64,000 nucleotides of DNA from Pseudomonas huaxiensis (GTDB lineage: Bacteria > Pseudomonadota > Gammaproteobacteria > Pseudomonadales > Pseudomonadaceae), in contig NZ_QKVL01000020.1 in assembly GCF_003231275.1 (NCBI RefSeq), forward strand, positions 1-64,000. The letters run 5' to 3'. The translations under genes and the position numbers were made by a program. Below the pieces are notes generated by a model, which saw only the letters and a program-made list of their open reading frames with translations, was not told the DNA's origin and ran no database searches. Position 1 is the stretch's first letter. The number at the start of each line of letters is the position of its first letter. This document shows, piece by piece, positions 19,130-28,246 of the stretch.

Positions 19130-19966
19130 ATGAACTATCGTCACGCCTTCCACGCCGGCAACCACGCCGACGTCTTCAAGCACATCGTGCTGACCCGTCT
19201 GATTGCCCTGATGTCGCGCAAGGAGCAGCCTTTCGCCTATCTCGACACCCACGCCGGCCTTGGCCTGTATGACCTGCAGGGCGACCAGGCAACCCGCACC
19301 GGCGAGTGGGTCGAAGGCATCGGCCGACTCTGGGGGCGCGACGACCTGCCTGCCATCACCGAGGATTACCTGCGCATCGTGCGCAAGCTCAATCCCGACG
19401 GCGAACTGCGCTACTACCCGGGTTCTCCCGAGTTGGCGCGGCGCATGGCGCGGCAGCAGGACCGGGTATTGCTCAACGAGAAACATCCCGAAGACGGCGT
19501 CCTGCTCAAGGACAACATGAAGAAGGACCCGCGTGTCGCCGTGCACCTCGGCGAGGGCTGGCATGTGCCGCGGGCGCTGCTGCCGGTGCAGGAAAAGCGC
19601 GCGGTGATGCTGATCGACCCGCCGTTCGAAAAGCCTGACGAACTGAAGCGCTGCACCACCGCGATGAAAGAGACGATCGGCCGCATGCGGCAGACCGTCG
19701 CGGCGATCTGGTACCCGATCAAGGATCAGCGCCAACTGGTGCGTTTCTACCAGGACCTGACCAGCACCGGCGCGCCCAAACTGCTGCGTGTCGAGCTTTA
19801 CGTTCATCCGCAGGACACCCCGCAAAGCCTGAACGGCTCGGGCCTGGCCATCGCCAACCCGCCGTGGGGGCTGGAAGAGGAATTGCGCGAGCTGCTGCCA
19901 TGGCTGGCGCAGTGCCTGGGGCAGTCAGGCGGAAGCTGGCGGATGGACTGGCTGATTGCCGAGTGA
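19130..19966 (+). CDS. rlmJ: 23S rRNA (adenine2030-N6)-methyltransferase RlmJ
   Basis: A 278-residue SAM-dependent methyltransferase; E. coli RlmJ has 280. The N-terminus MNYRHAFHAGNHADVFKHIV is diagnostic of the family, DTHAGLGLYDL is the SAM-binding region, and DPPFE (in MLIDPPFEKPDE) is the N6-adenine catalytic motif IV. It methylates A2030 of 23S rRNA. GGAG before the ATG at 19130 supports the start. A hairpin downstream separates it from the LPS genes. Confidence 0.95.
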   Translation: MNYRHAFHAGNHADVFKHIVLTRLIALMSRKEQPFAYLDTHAGLGLYDLQGDQATRTGEWVEGIGRLWGRDDLPAITEDYLRIVRKLNPDGELRYYPGSPELARRMARQQDRVLLNEKHPEDGVLLKDNMKKDPRVAVHLGEGWHVPRALLPVQEKRAVMLIDPPFEKPDELKRCTTAMKETIGRMRQTVAAIWYPIKDQRQLVRFYQDLTSTGAPKLLRVELYVHPQDTPQSLNGSGLAIANPPWGLEEELRELLPWLAQCLGQSGGSWRMDWLIAE

Positions 19967-19978
19967 TTCTGGCTTCCC

Positions 19979-20001
19979 GCAGGGTCCGGAGCGGGCCCTG
20001 C
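19979..20001 (+). terminator. Terminator-like hairpin after rlmJ
   Basis: GCAGGGTCCG and CGGGCCCTGC can pair with one G-U around a 3-nt loop, 12 bp past the rlmJ stop. There is no marked U-tract. It insulates rlmJ from the LPS promoter that follows. Confidence 0.5.
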
Positions 20002-20033
20002 AGCAACCCTCCTATTGCCCCCTCGCTTTGCGT

Positions 20034-20039
20034 TATAAT
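20034..20039 (+). promoter_or_regulatory. Likely sigma-70 -10 box for the LPS operon
   Basis: A perfect TATAAT lies 70 bp upstream of the carbamoyltransferase start and is followed at once by CCCGCC. I see no good -35 at the usual distance. Similar -10/CCCGCC arrangements precede msbA (TACAAT at 28959-28964) and hldE (TAATAT at 30877-30882). Confidence 0.5.
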
Positions 20040-20108
20040 CCCGCCCTTTCGCCGCCGCCAGCCCGATGAGGCCGCAGCGCATTTTTACCGAATAAAGAGG
20101 CTAGACCC

Positions 20109-21866
20109 TTGGCATTGACGATTCTTGGCCTGTCCGGCGCCCTTAGCCATGATCCTTCCGCGGCCCTGTACATCGACGGCAAGCTGATTGCCGCCGCTGA
20201 AGAAGAGCGCTTCGTGCGCGACAAACATGCAAAGAACCGCATGCCCTACGAATCGGCGAAGTTCTGTCTGGAACAAGCCGGCATCAAGCCGTCCGACGTC
20301 GATGTGGTTGCGATCCCGTTCGCGCCCATCAGCCTGTTCGGCAAGGCTCGCTGGCACTATGCCAAGCGCTACTGGTATGCCCCGGACCGCGCCCTTGACG
20401 CGATCCTGATGGGCAACCGTCGCTACAAGCGCTACCGCAAGAAGATCGTCTGGTGCCTGGAGCAACTGGGCTTCGATCCGAAGAAGATCAAGATCGAGCC
20501 GGTCGAGCACCACCTGGCGCACGCCTCCAGTGCCTACCACTGCTCGGGTTTCAAGGAAAAGACCGCGATCCTCGGCATCGACGGCAAGGGCGAGTACGCC
20601 ACCACCTTCTTCGGCTACGGCGAGAACGGCAAGATCCACAAGATCAAGGAGTTCTTCGATCCGGATTCGCTGGGTGGCCTGTACGGCGCGATCACCGAGT
20701 TCCTCGGTTTCGAAATGCTCGACGGCGAGTTCAAGGTCATGGGCATGGCGCCTTACGGCGATGCCAGCAAATATGACTTCTCGCGCCTGGCCAGCTTCGA
20801 AAATGGCGAATTGGTGATCAACACCGAGTACGCCAACGTCATTGGCCTGCGTCGCTATAAAGAGAAGGGCAAGGGCTTCTACTTCACGCCGAAGCTGATC
20901 GAGTGGCTGGGTCCGAAGCGCGAAGGCGACATCGCCGACGAGCCGTACATCCACTACGCCGCCAGCATGCAGGCGCTGTTCGAGAAGCTGGCGCTGCAGA
21001 TGATCGACCACTACCTGGGCGATGTCCTCAAGGAAACCGGCAAGCTCGCTTTCGCTGGCGGCTGTGCGCTGAACGTCAAGCTGAACCAGAAAATCATCGC
21101 CCGCCCGGACCTGAAAGAGCTGTTCGTCCAGCCGGCGTCCGGCGATGCCGGCACCGCAGTTGGCGCCGCAGCCTATGTTTCCCATGCCCGTGGCGTGCCG
21201 GTGGAGAAGATGGAACACGTCTATCTCGGCCCCGCGTACTCCAACGAAGATGTCATCGCCGCCTGCGCCCGTCATCCGAGCGCACCGAAATGGCGCAAGA
21301 TCGACGACATGCCGGAGCGCATCGCCCAGATCATGGTCGACGGCAACCCGGTAGCCTGGTTCCAGGGCCGCATGGAGTTCGGCCCGCGCGCCCTCGGTGG
21401 CCGTTCGATCATCGGCTGCCCGAGCGTGCCGGGCGTGGCCAACCGGATCAACGAGCAAATCAAGTTCCGCGAGCGCTGGAGGCCTTTCTGCCCGTCCATG
21501 CTCGACACCGTCGGCCCGCAGATGATCAAGGTCGATCACCCGGCGCCGTTCATGACCTTCACCTTCGAAGTCTCGGAAGAGTGGAAAACCCGCGTGCCGG
21601 AAGTCGTCCATGAAGACGGCACCTCCCGTGCCCAGGTGCTCAAGCGCGAGTACAACCCGCGTTACTACGACATGATGAAAGCGCTGGAAACGCTGACGGG
21701 TAACGGCGTATCGCTGAACACCTCGCTCAACCGCCGTGGCGAGCCGATGATCTGCTCGCCGACCGATGCGTTGAACATGTTCTTCGGCTCCGACCTGCAG
21801 TACCTGATCATGGAAGACATCCTGGTCGTGAAGGACGGCGCGAAAGCCTATGACACGCTCGACTGA
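20109..21866 (+). CDS. NodU/CmcH-family carbamoyltransferase (LPS core)
   Basis: A 585-residue O-carbamoyltransferase. The N-terminal Kae1-like domain has the metal/nucleotide motif HHLAHASSAYH and IDGKGEYATT; the C-terminal YrdC-like domain has FGPRALGGRSIIG and SLNRRGEPM. It transfers a carbamoyl group from carbamoyl phosphate via carbamoyl-AMP. Position at the head of the core-LPS genes suggests it carbamoylates a core heptose, as known for Pseudomonas LPS. The start is a TTG: AAGAGG at 20095-20100 lies eight bases before it and no ATG fits. The last 17 bp overlap the next gene. Confidence 0.9.
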   Translation: MALTILGLSGALSHDPSAALYIDGKLIAAAEEERFVRDKHAKNRMPYESAKFCLEQAGIKPSDVDVVAIPFAPISLFGKARWHYAKRYWYAPDRALDAILMGNRRYKRYRKKIVWCLEQLGFDPKKIKIEPVEHHLAHASSAYHCSGFKEKTAILGIDGKGEYATTFFGYGENGKIHKIKEFFDPDSLGGLYGAITEFLGFEMLDGEFKVMGMAPYGDASKYDFSRLASFENGELVINTEYANVIGLRRYKEKGKGFYFTPKLIEWLGPKREGDIADEPYIHYAASMQALFEKLALQMIDHYLGDVLKETGKLAFAGGCALNVKLNQKIIARPDLKELFVQPASGDAGTAVGAAAYVSHARGVPVEKMEHVYLGPAYSNEDVIAACARHPSAPKWRKIDDMPERIAQIMVDGNPVAWFQGRMEFGPRALGGRSIIGCPSVPGVANRINEQIKFRERWRPFCPSMLDTVGPQMIKVDHPAPFMTFTFEVSEEWKTRVPEVVHEDGTSRAQVLKREYNPRYYDMMKALETLTGNGVSLNTSLNRRGEPMICSPTDALNMFFGSDLQYLIMEDILVVKDGAKAYDTLD

Positions 21867-22980
21867 CAAGCGTGTCCTGCAGTTCTGCCATGGCTACGAC
21901 GGGCCCTTTCTCGATTGCGCCCGTCAGTACGCCAGCCTGTTCGCCGGCAGTGGCTACAAGGTCACTACAGTGTTTCTCACTGGCAAGGCCGACGCCCAGG
22001 TGGCAGCGGGGTGCGCCAGTGATGAAGTGCTGTTTCTCGAGTTCAGCTCCAGCGCCATTCGTGGCCTGAAGCTGGGTGCGATCCGTGCGTTGCGGCGTAT
22101 CGCTGCCGAGCGCGATTTCAGTTTCTGTATCGCTCATCGCTTCAAGCCTATCTACATCACCCTGCTGGCCACGCGCCTGCCGGTCATTGGCGTGCATCAC
22201 GCCTTCGATGACTACAAGCGTGGCAGCCGGAAACTGTTCGCCAATCTGTTCAGCAAGCGCCTGAGCCTGCTGGGTGTGTCCGATGCCGTGCGCGACAACA
22301 TGCGCCGTTGCCTGCCGAAATGGCCAGCCGAGCGGATCCAGACCCTGTACAACCGTATCGATATCGACGCGCTGCAGGGTGCGCTGGTGCCGGCCGCCGA
22401 GGCCCGCGTCGCGCTGAAACTGGACCCGCAAGCCTGGATTGTCGGCAACGTCGGCCGCCTTCACCCTGACAAGGACCAGGCAACCTTGCTGCGCGGTTTC
22501 GCCCAGGCGCTGCCGAATCTTCCGGCCGGAGCGCGGCTGGCGATCCTTGGTAAGGGGCGTTTGGACGGTTCGCTTAAAGCATTGGCCGCCGAGTTGGGCA
22601 TTGCTGCCCAGGTGGACTTCCTCGGCCAGGTGCCCGACGCCAGGCGCTACTTCGCTGCCTTCGACACCTTTGCCCTGAGTTCGGACCATGAGCCGTTCGG
22701 CATGGTCCTGCTGGAAGCCATGGTGGCGGGTGCGCCGGTTGCCGCGACAGCTTGCGGCGGTGCGGTCGAAGTGGTGGAAGGTGTCGGTGTGCTGTTCCCG
22801 CTCGGGGATGCCGCGGCACTGGCCCAGGCGCTGCAAGTGCTCGCTCAGATGACCGACGAACAACGCCAGGAATGCAGGGCGCGGATGCTTGAACGGCTGC
22901 GTGAGCGATTCTCCGACGAGGCGGTGCGCGAAGTGTTCTGGCGCCTGCCTCACGTCGTCACGCTGACCGCGGGGGCCTGA
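21850..22980 (+). CDS. wapH: Core-LPS glycosyltransferase, GT4 (WapH-like)
   Basis: A 376-residue GT-B enzyme of family GT4. The C-terminal half shows VGNVGRLHPDKDQATLLRGF (nucleotide-sugar domain entry) and the EX7E motif in EPFGMVLLE. Its place directly after the carbamoyltransferase and before the Mig-14-like gene matches PA5004 (wapH) of P. aeruginosa, which adds a core hexose. It starts inside the previous gene (17 bp overlap) and its TGA shares a base with the next ATG (TGATG), indicating translational coupling. The sugar donor is not evident from sequence. Confidence 0.88.
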   Translation: MTRSTDKRVLQFCHGYDGPFLDCARQYASLFAGSGYKVTTVFLTGKADAQVAAGCASDEVLFLEFSSSAIRGLKLGAIRALRRIAAERDFSFCIAHRFKPIYITLLATRLPVIGVHHAFDDYKRGSRKLFANLFSKRLSLLGVSDAVRDNMRRCLPKWPAERIQTLYNRIDIDALQGALVPAAEARVALKLDPQAWIVGNVGRLHPDKDQATLLRGFAQALPNLPAGARLAILGKGRLDGSLKALAAELGIAAQVDFLGQVPDARRYFAAFDTFALSSDHEPFGMVLLEAMVAGAPVAATACGGAVEVVEGVGVLFPLGDAAALAQALQVLAQMTDEQRQECRARMLERLRERFSDEAVREVFWRLPHVVTLTAGA

Positions 22981-23876
22981 TGCTCAATCGACTTCAAGGC
23001 TGGCGCGAGCGCGGCTGGAGCGTTGTCGACGCTCAGACTTATGAACAGGCCTGGGCGCGCTTCGGCGGCAGCGTCGCGACACACCCGCTGGTGGTAGCAC
23101 AGCTCGCCGAAATGGCCGAAATCCCGGTGCGTTACCTGGCCTGGCGGCAGTCCGGCGAGATCAAGGCCGCGATCCCGGTCTGGGGGCGTCACCTGGCGTT
23201 GTCCAAGGACGTGCTTAAACGCCACGGTCAAAAAGGGCTCTTCGATCTCGGCAACGCCGAAATCATTCTGCCGGCCGCAGCCGATGCCCAGGCGCCGCTG
23301 CGGCATGCCGGTCGCTACCTGTCGGAACTGAATCAGGGGCGTTTCAGCACGCTCAAGCCACAGGCCGAATCGCTGGCCATGGCTCGGCAACCGGAAGATC
23401 TGTCGAAAAAATTCCGTTACAACCAACGCCGCGAGCTGCGCTTGTTGGAAGAGGCAGGTGGTGTGGTGCGGCCGATCCAGGATTTCGACAGCGCCGAAAT
23501 CGCTGCGATGTACTGCGACCTGTTCCTGCGGCGCTGGACCTTCCCGGCTACCGGCGCCGAGCGCATGGCGGAAGTCATCGAACGGCTGCGGTCGCTGTTG
23601 ATCGGTTCGGTGGTGTTTCTCAACGATGCGCCGATTGCCATTCAGCTGGTGTACAGGGTTGAAGCGCCAGAATGGATCAGCGTGGAATACGTCAATGGCG
23701 GCGTCGACCCACAGACCCGTGAGTTCAGCCCGGGCAGCGTGCTCAGCTTCCTCAATACCCAGAGTGCCTGGGAGGATGCCCGCGCACGCGACAAGTTGCT
23801 GCGTTTCTCCTTTGGCCGTTCTGATCGCGAGTACAAGGACCGATGGTGCAACCCCGTGCCGGTGTTCCAGGTGTGA
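22980..23876 (+). CDS. Mig-14-like protein (antimicrobial-peptide resistance family)
   Basis: A 298-residue cytoplasmic protein resembling Salmonella Mig-14 and PA5003, with a GNAT/FemAB-like body (for example KKFRYNQRRELRLLEEAGG and FSFGRSDREYKDRWC near the C-terminus). Mig-14 homologues are linked to resistance to cationic peptides. The location inside the core-LPS operon suggests an envelope-modifying acyl or aminoacyl transfer, but no reaction is established. The start ATG overlaps the upstream stop by one base. Confidence 0.82.
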   Translation: MLNRLQGWRERGWSVVDAQTYEQAWARFGGSVATHPLVVAQLAEMAEIPVRYLAWRQSGEIKAAIPVWGRHLALSKDVLKRHGQKGLFDLGNAEIILPAAADAQAPLRHAGRYLSELNQGRFSTLKPQAESLAMARQPEDLSKKFRYNQRRELRLLEEAGGVVRPIQDFDSAEIAAMYCDLFLRRWTFPATGAERMAEVIERLRSLLIGSVVFLNDAPIAIQLVYRVEAPEWISVEYVNGGVDPQTREFSPGSVLSFLNTQSAWEDARARDKLLRFSFGRSDREYKDRWCNPVPVFQV

Positions 23877-25297
23877 ACCGCAAACAGCAGTTGCTCAAGC
23901 GACACCGCCGCAACAAGCGAATGGGCCTGTTGCTCGGTCTATTATTGCTGGCCGTCGTTGGCGTGCTGGTGGCGTGGTGGTTGCCGCTGCTGCTGGCGGT
24001 GGTCGCCTGGGTGGCGCATGAAGCGTGGTTTGCCGACCACCTGTTTTACTCGCCGGCTAGCGATTACGACTACCGTATCGACGCCGACGAGCGCCATGCA
24101 TTGACCCTGAATCAGGGGCTGCTGAGCTTGCCATCGGACTGCAAGTTGCAGCCGGGCGACACGCTGGTGCTCAAGGTACGTTTGCGGGCTGGCCTTCTGG
24201 GACGCTTTCTTGATCCTGCGGTGAAAATTCGCGGCGACGAAGAGGACAGTCAGGCGTTCGAGCGCGGCGTGGCCGGTATCCGCTACCTGAACCTGACGGG
24301 GCAGCATCTTGCCTTGAACGAGGGGCGCCTCTGGCTGGGCGGGCAGCGCTGCCGGCTGGATGACCAGACCGAGCTGTTTGTCTGCCGCCATCCCGACTAC
24401 CTGGCCGGGCCGTTGCTGGTCATCGCACCTCATGCCGACGATGCCGAGCTGGCAGCCTTCGCCACTTACAGTGAAGCGCGGGAAAGCTGGGTCGTCACCC
24501 TGACCGCCGGCGAGATCGAAACCGAACACTACCGTGCCATGGGCCTGGACCCGGTTGCCGCCGCTCGCCTCAAAGGCCAGCTTCGCGCCTGGGACAGCAT
24601 CAGCGTGCCGCTGTGGGCGGGGGTGCCGCAGGAACGCTGTGTGCAACTCGGTTACTTCTGCCTGCAACTGCCCGCGATGAAGGCCGAACCGGAAAAAGCC
24701 GTTGGTTCCCGTGAAGCGGATCTGCTGGATACCCGCCTGTTTCGGCGTTTCAACAACCTGTCACTGACCAGCGACGCAGACGGCACGCCCTCCTGGCGCA
24801 ACCTGGTCCAGGATCTGTGCGAGCTGATCGAGCGGATTCGTCCGTCGACCATCGTGCTGCCCGAGCCACTCCTGGACCCTCATCCCGACCACATCTGTGC
24901 CCGTGACGCGTTGATCGAAGCATTGGCGCGGACCGACTGGCAGCCACGCTGGTTGCTGCATTACGCCAATCATCTTCACGACAACGATCGCTGGCCGATG
25001 GGCAATGCCGGTAGCGGCGTGGCGCTGCCACCGCATTTCGACGCTGAGGCGCCGATGAGGCCCTGGACCCATGCGGTGACTTCGCAACAACAGTGGCAAA
25101 AGGCTATGTCGTTGGGCATGATGCACGACCTTCAACCCGGCCCCCCGTTCAAGCGGCGCTTGCGGCGACTGGTCCAGCATTATCTGGCCGCCCGGAGATG
25201 GCCGGCCTTTGGCGAAAACGAGTTCTTCCGCAAGGCAGTACGCCGGCACGAACTCTTCTGGGTCAAAGCCACGGCCGACAAGAGAGAGCAACGGTGA
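23873..25297 (+). CDS. dnpA: PIG-L family de-N-acetylase DnpA
   Basis: A 474-residue protein with two adjacent N-terminal membrane helices (about residues 19-56) and a PIG-L deacetylase domain. The zinc/catalytic motif is PHADDAE (in VIAPHADDAELAAF), with the second metal motif HPDH in LLDPHPDHICAR. Its P. aeruginosa counterpart PA5002 (DnpA) is a predicted LPS de-N-acetylase affecting fluoroquinolone tolerance. The GTG at 23873 shares GTGA with the previous stop; an in-frame ATG at 23843 with AAGGA three bases before it is the alternative start and would overlap mig-14 by 34 bp. Confidence 0.88.
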   Translation: MNRKQQLLKRHRRNKRMGLLLGLLLLAVVGVLVAWWLPLLLAVVAWVAHEAWFADHLFYSPASDYDYRIDADERHALTLNQGLLSLPSDCKLQPGDTLVLKVRLRAGLLGRFLDPAVKIRGDEEDSQAFERGVAGIRYLNLTGQHLALNEGRLWLGGQRCRLDDQTELFVCRHPDYLAGPLLVIAPHADDAELAAFATYSEARESWVVTLTAGEIETEHYRAMGLDPVAAARLKGQLRAWDSISVPLWAGVPQERCVQLGYFCLQLPAMKAEPEKAVGSREADLLDTRLFRRFNNLSLTSDADGTPSWRNLVQDLCELIERIRPSTIVLPEPLLDPHPDHICARDALIEALARTDWQPRWLLHYANHLHDNDRWPMGNAGSGVALPPHFDAEAPMRPWTHAVTSQQQWQKAMSLGMMHDLQPGPPFKRRLRRLVQHYLAARRWPAFGENEFFRKAVRRHELFWVKATADKREQR

Positions 25298-26250
25298 AAG
25301 TCCTTTTCCTGGTTCAGAAAGATCAGCGTGCAATTCTCGATCGTCTCTACGACGGCATCGCGGCGGAGTGCGAATGCGATATCCGCTGGCTTACCGATAC
25401 CGAGCAGGACAACTTGCGCAAGTACTTCCGGGAGCATGTGAAGGTCGGGGATTACGATCGGATTCTGTTCTTCCTGCGCTTCAAGAAGGAGATCCGGCAG
25501 GTCAACTTCATCCGTACTTTGCCTAACCTGGTGATTCTGGAGCATGACGCCTACCAGAATTACATCCCGTGCAAGTACACCGGCAAGTTCAGCGAGCACT
25601 ACCGCAATCTGCCGTGGGCGAGGGTTATCACGTCCGGTGCAGTGGTGACTCGCCGTCTGTGTGATGAAGGCTTCGACGCCGTGTTCATTCCCAAGGGCTA
25701 CGACCAGGCCCTGTTGAGCAATGAACAGCGTGAGCGCGATATCGAACTGGCCTTTGTCGGTAGCCTGCGCAGCGTGGCCTACTCCGGGCGCAAGGCGATG
25801 CTCGAGTCGATCGCAGCAGTCGAAAACCTGCTCATCACCCGTACCAAGTCGGGTGAGGAATACAGGGAAACCCTGAGCCGAATCCGTTTCTTCGTCAGTG
25901 CCGATGTCGGTATGGGCGAGTACATGATCAAGAACTTCGAGGCCATGGCGTGCGGTTGCGTGCTGTTCGCCTTCGACCAGGGCGAGGAAGAAAACCGCGC
26001 GCTTGGTTTCGTCGATCTGCACAACATTGTGCTGTACCGGGATCTTGAAGAGTTTCGCGAGAAGTTGCGGTACCTGCGCGAGCAGCCCGAGCTGGCCCTG
26101 ACAATATCGCGCAACGGCCAGTTGCTGGCCGAGCAGCGCTTCACATTCCATGCATTGGGCAAGGCCATCGTCGATGCCATGCGTCCGCCGTTGCGCCCGC
26201 ATGTGGCGCCGGGCTGGTGGAGCAAACTGCGCAACGTCGTCGGCCTGTAA
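25294..26250 (+). CDS. ssg: Ssg-like glycosyltransferase (CgeB/GT1_2 type)
   Basis: A 318-residue protein whose C-terminal half (YMIKNFEAMACGCVLFAF and the following FVDLHNIVLYRDLEEF) is the glycosyltransferase 1_2 / CgeB-like fold. The N-terminal half is a second Rossmann-like domain, giving a GT-B layout. The position between dnpA and wapR matches PA5001 (ssg), which affects LPS and surface polysaccharides. The start is a GTG in a GTGA overlap with the dnpA stop, with GAGAGAG upstream; further-upstream ATGs would lie deep inside dnpA. Confidence 0.85.
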   Translation: MKVLFLVQKDQRAILDRLYDGIAAECECDIRWLTDTEQDNLRKYFREHVKVGDYDRILFFLRFKKEIRQVNFIRTLPNLVILEHDAYQNYIPCKYTGKFSEHYRNLPWARVITSGAVVTRRLCDEGFDAVFIPKGYDQALLSNEQRERDIELAFVGSLRSVAYSGRKAMLESIAAVENLLITRTKSGEEYRETLSRIRFFVSADVGMGEYMIKNFEAMACGCVLFAFDQGEEENRALGFVDLHNIVLYRDLEEFREKLRYLREQPELALTISRNGQLLAEQRFTFHALGKAIVDAMRPPLRPHVAPGWWSKLRNVVGL

Positions 26251-26285
26251 GGCCGTTCAATCGTTTTTACCGAGGATGAATAACA

Positions 26286-27056
26286 ATGGTCTTCAGCGAA
26301 AGCAGTGAGATCACCTTGATGGTGACCAGCTGTGGTCGGTTCGACCTGTTGAAGCGTACGCTCGAAACTTTCGACCGCTTCAACACGGCTCCCATTCGCG
26401 AGGTGTTCATCACCGAAGACTCGGGTGACGAAGCCGTACGCGATTGCATCCCGGCAGCCTGGCGAGAGCACACCACGTTCATCGTCAACAAACCCAAGCT
26501 GGGCCAGATGCGTTCGATCGACGCCGCTTACGCGCAAATCAAGACGTTCTGGGTCTTCCATTGCGAGGACGACTGGGACTTCTATCGTCCGGGCTTCATT
26601 GAAGACTCGCAGGTCCTGCTCGAAGCTGACCCGCAAGCCCTGCAAGTGTGGCTGCGCAGTTTCAATCACGACCTTCAGGTGCACAGCCCGTACGTCTTTC
26701 TCAATGAGCGGCAGGTGGTACAAGGCATCCCCTTCTATCAGTTGGGCTCGGAAAAGGCCGACTGGCAGGGGTTTTCGTTCAACCCGGGGCTGCGTCGCCT
26801 GGCGGATTACCAGCAGCATGCGCCCTACGCTGCGCACTCTGGCGAGAAGAGCCTTTCCCGCCTGTACGCGGCGGAAAACCGCTATGCATTGATTCTGGAA
26901 AATGATGCGGTGTTGCACACCGGATTTGGAGAGCATGTCGAGCTGCCGCAAGAGCGCGTCAACAAGCTTCGACGTAAACGCAGGGATCGCATCAAGCTCA
27001 TAGGCAGCGTAGCTGTTGGCGTGGTGATAGGTTTTCTGATTAACGCTGTTTTGTGA
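26286..27056 (+). CDS. wapR: GT2 glycosyltransferase, WapR-like rhamnosyltransferase
   Basis: A 256-residue GT-A family 2 enzyme: LMVTSCGRFDLLKRTLETF at the start and the HCEDDWDFYR region carrying the DXD-like acidic donor-binding residues. A C-terminal hydrophobic helix (LIGSVAVGVVIGFLINAVL) anchors it to the inner membrane. It corresponds by position to PA5000 (wapR), which adds the alpha-1,3-rhamnose to which O-antigen is attached. The rhamnose donor here is inferred from synteny. AGGA precedes the ATG at 26286. Confidence 0.86.
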   Translation: MVFSESSEITLMVTSCGRFDLLKRTLETFDRFNTAPIREVFITEDSGDEAVRDCIPAAWREHTTFIVNKPKLGQMRSIDAAYAQIKTFWVFHCEDDWDFYRPGFIEDSQVLLEADPQALQVWLRSFNHDLQVHSPYVFLNERQVVQGIPFYQLGSEKADWQGFSFNPGLRRLADYQQHAPYAAHSGEKSLSRLYAAENRYALILENDAVLHTGFGEHVELPQERVNKLRRKRRDRIKLIGSVAVGVVIGFLINAVL

Positions 27057-27064
27057 GGTCAAGT

Positions 27065-28210
27065 GTGGGAAACAGGACAAGTCGAAGCTACTTCGCCGTA
27101 GCCACGATCATATTTCTTTTGAGCTACATCCTGATGGCATCGTCGAAATGGACGAATAACATCTTCTACGCCTTTATTGCGTTGCCGGGACTGGTGTTCC
27201 TGATCAAGGAGCGGGGTGCGGGCCTGGTGCAGCAGCCGTTGGTCTGGGCCTGGCTGGTTTTCTTGCTGTGGTTTCTGGTGCCCGCCGCGATTGCGGGGGA
27301 TGGCCAGTTCTACAAACACATCCTGTATGTGGGACTGTTCATCTTTATCATCGCGGCGTTGGTCGAACCTGACTTCTTCCGGCACCCGGCGTTTGTGCGG
27401 TGCATGTTCTGGATTCTCTGTGCCTACATTTACGGTTTTGCAGCTTATGCCTATCTGAGCGGGCTCCATGCGTTCGGCGAGCGCGTCAACCTGCTGCCGT
27501 CGCGTCTTGAGAACGTCATCTACGCGAGCATCTGGTTGCTCTGTGCGCTGGCCTTGGCGTTCCCCCTGTGGTTGAAAGAGCGTCGCTGGATTGAAGCTTT
27601 CAGTGCAGTGGTACTGAGCCTCTTCGCCGTCGTCTTTGTCTTGCAGACACGTACGGCGCTTGTTGGCGCGTTCTTCCTGCTGGGACTCTGGGCCGCTTAT
27701 GGCATCTGGCGTTTCCCGAAGTACGGACTGACAGGTCTGGCAGTTGGCGCCGCAGTGGCAGGGTTTGTGTTCTGGATCATCAGCAACCAGGCCTGGTTCA
27801 CTGGAATGATGGCGCGCGGTGATTCCTTCCGGATCGAGTTGTTCCAGGTCATGGTGGGTGAGTGGCGCAATTGCGGCTGGTTGCTTGGCTGCGGGGTTGA
27901 GTTCAAGACCGAAAAATTACTTAGTGGCTTCATGCCCATTCAGCATCCACATAACATCTTTGTGGCGCTGGGGCTGTATACCGGTGGGGTATCGCTGGTG
28001 CTGTTTGGCGTGGTGATGGCTGCCACCCTGTGGCAAGCCTGGCGTCTGCGCGACGCGTGGGGACTGTTCCTGGCTGCTTCGCTGGTGATGTTGAACTTCG
28101 ATGGCAGCAAGCTCATCGGCAACCCCGACGAGCTCTGGCCTCTGGTGCTGCTGCCGGCAGCGGTGGTACTAGGGCGGGTGGTACACACACCAAAGCGCTG
28201 GTTGATCTGA
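27065..28210 (+). CDS. waaL: O-antigen ligase WaaL
   Basis: A 381-residue polytopic inner-membrane protein of the Wzy/WaaL superfamily with about ten helices and a periplasmic loop near the C-terminus that includes IQHPHNIFVALGLYTGG, the HxxH-type region typical of ligases. It would join undecaprenyl-linked O-antigen to lipid A-core. The chosen GTG at 27065 has GAGGT six bases upstream. A GTG at 27053 overlapping the wapR stop (GTGA) is the alternative. It ends the plus-strand core operon and is followed by a hairpin shared with the convergent kinase gene. Confidence 0.85.
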   Translation: MGNRTSRSYFAVATIIFLLSYILMASSKWTNNIFYAFIALPGLVFLIKERGAGLVQQPLVWAWLVFLLWFLVPAAIAGDGQFYKHILYVGLFIFIIAALVEPDFFRHPAFVRCMFWILCAYIYGFAAYAYLSGLHAFGERVNLLPSRLENVIYASIWLLCALALAFPLWLKERRWIEAFSAVVLSLFAVVFVLQTRTALVGAFFLLGLWAAYGIWRFPKYGLTGLAVGAAVAGFVFWIISNQAWFTGMMARGDSFRIELFQVMVGEWRNCGWLLGCGVEFKTEKLLSGFMPIQHPHNIFVALGLYTGGVSLVLFGVVMAATLWQAWRLRDAWGLFLAASLVMLNFDGSKLIGNPDELWPLVLLPAAVVLGRVVHTPKRWLI

Positions 28211-28218
28211 TGGACCCT

Positions 28219-28240
28219 GCGACCACCTTCGGGTGGTCGC
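28219..28240. terminator. Bidirectional hairpin between waaL and the kinase gene
   Basis: GCGACCACC and GGTGGTCGC pair perfectly around TTCG, a stable tetraloop, in the 36 bp between two convergent stops. It probably terminates both transcripts. Confidence 0.7.
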
Positions 28241-28246
28241 TTCGTT

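Noticed and set aside
17177..19825. 882-codon minus-strand open frame opposite putP and rlmJ
   Set aside because: Antisense to two clear genes and to the putA-putP control region; low-complexity Gln/His-rich composition.
20085..21869. 594-codon minus-strand frame opposite the carbamoyltransferase
   Set aside because: Complete shadow of a well-supported gene, with no recognisable domain.
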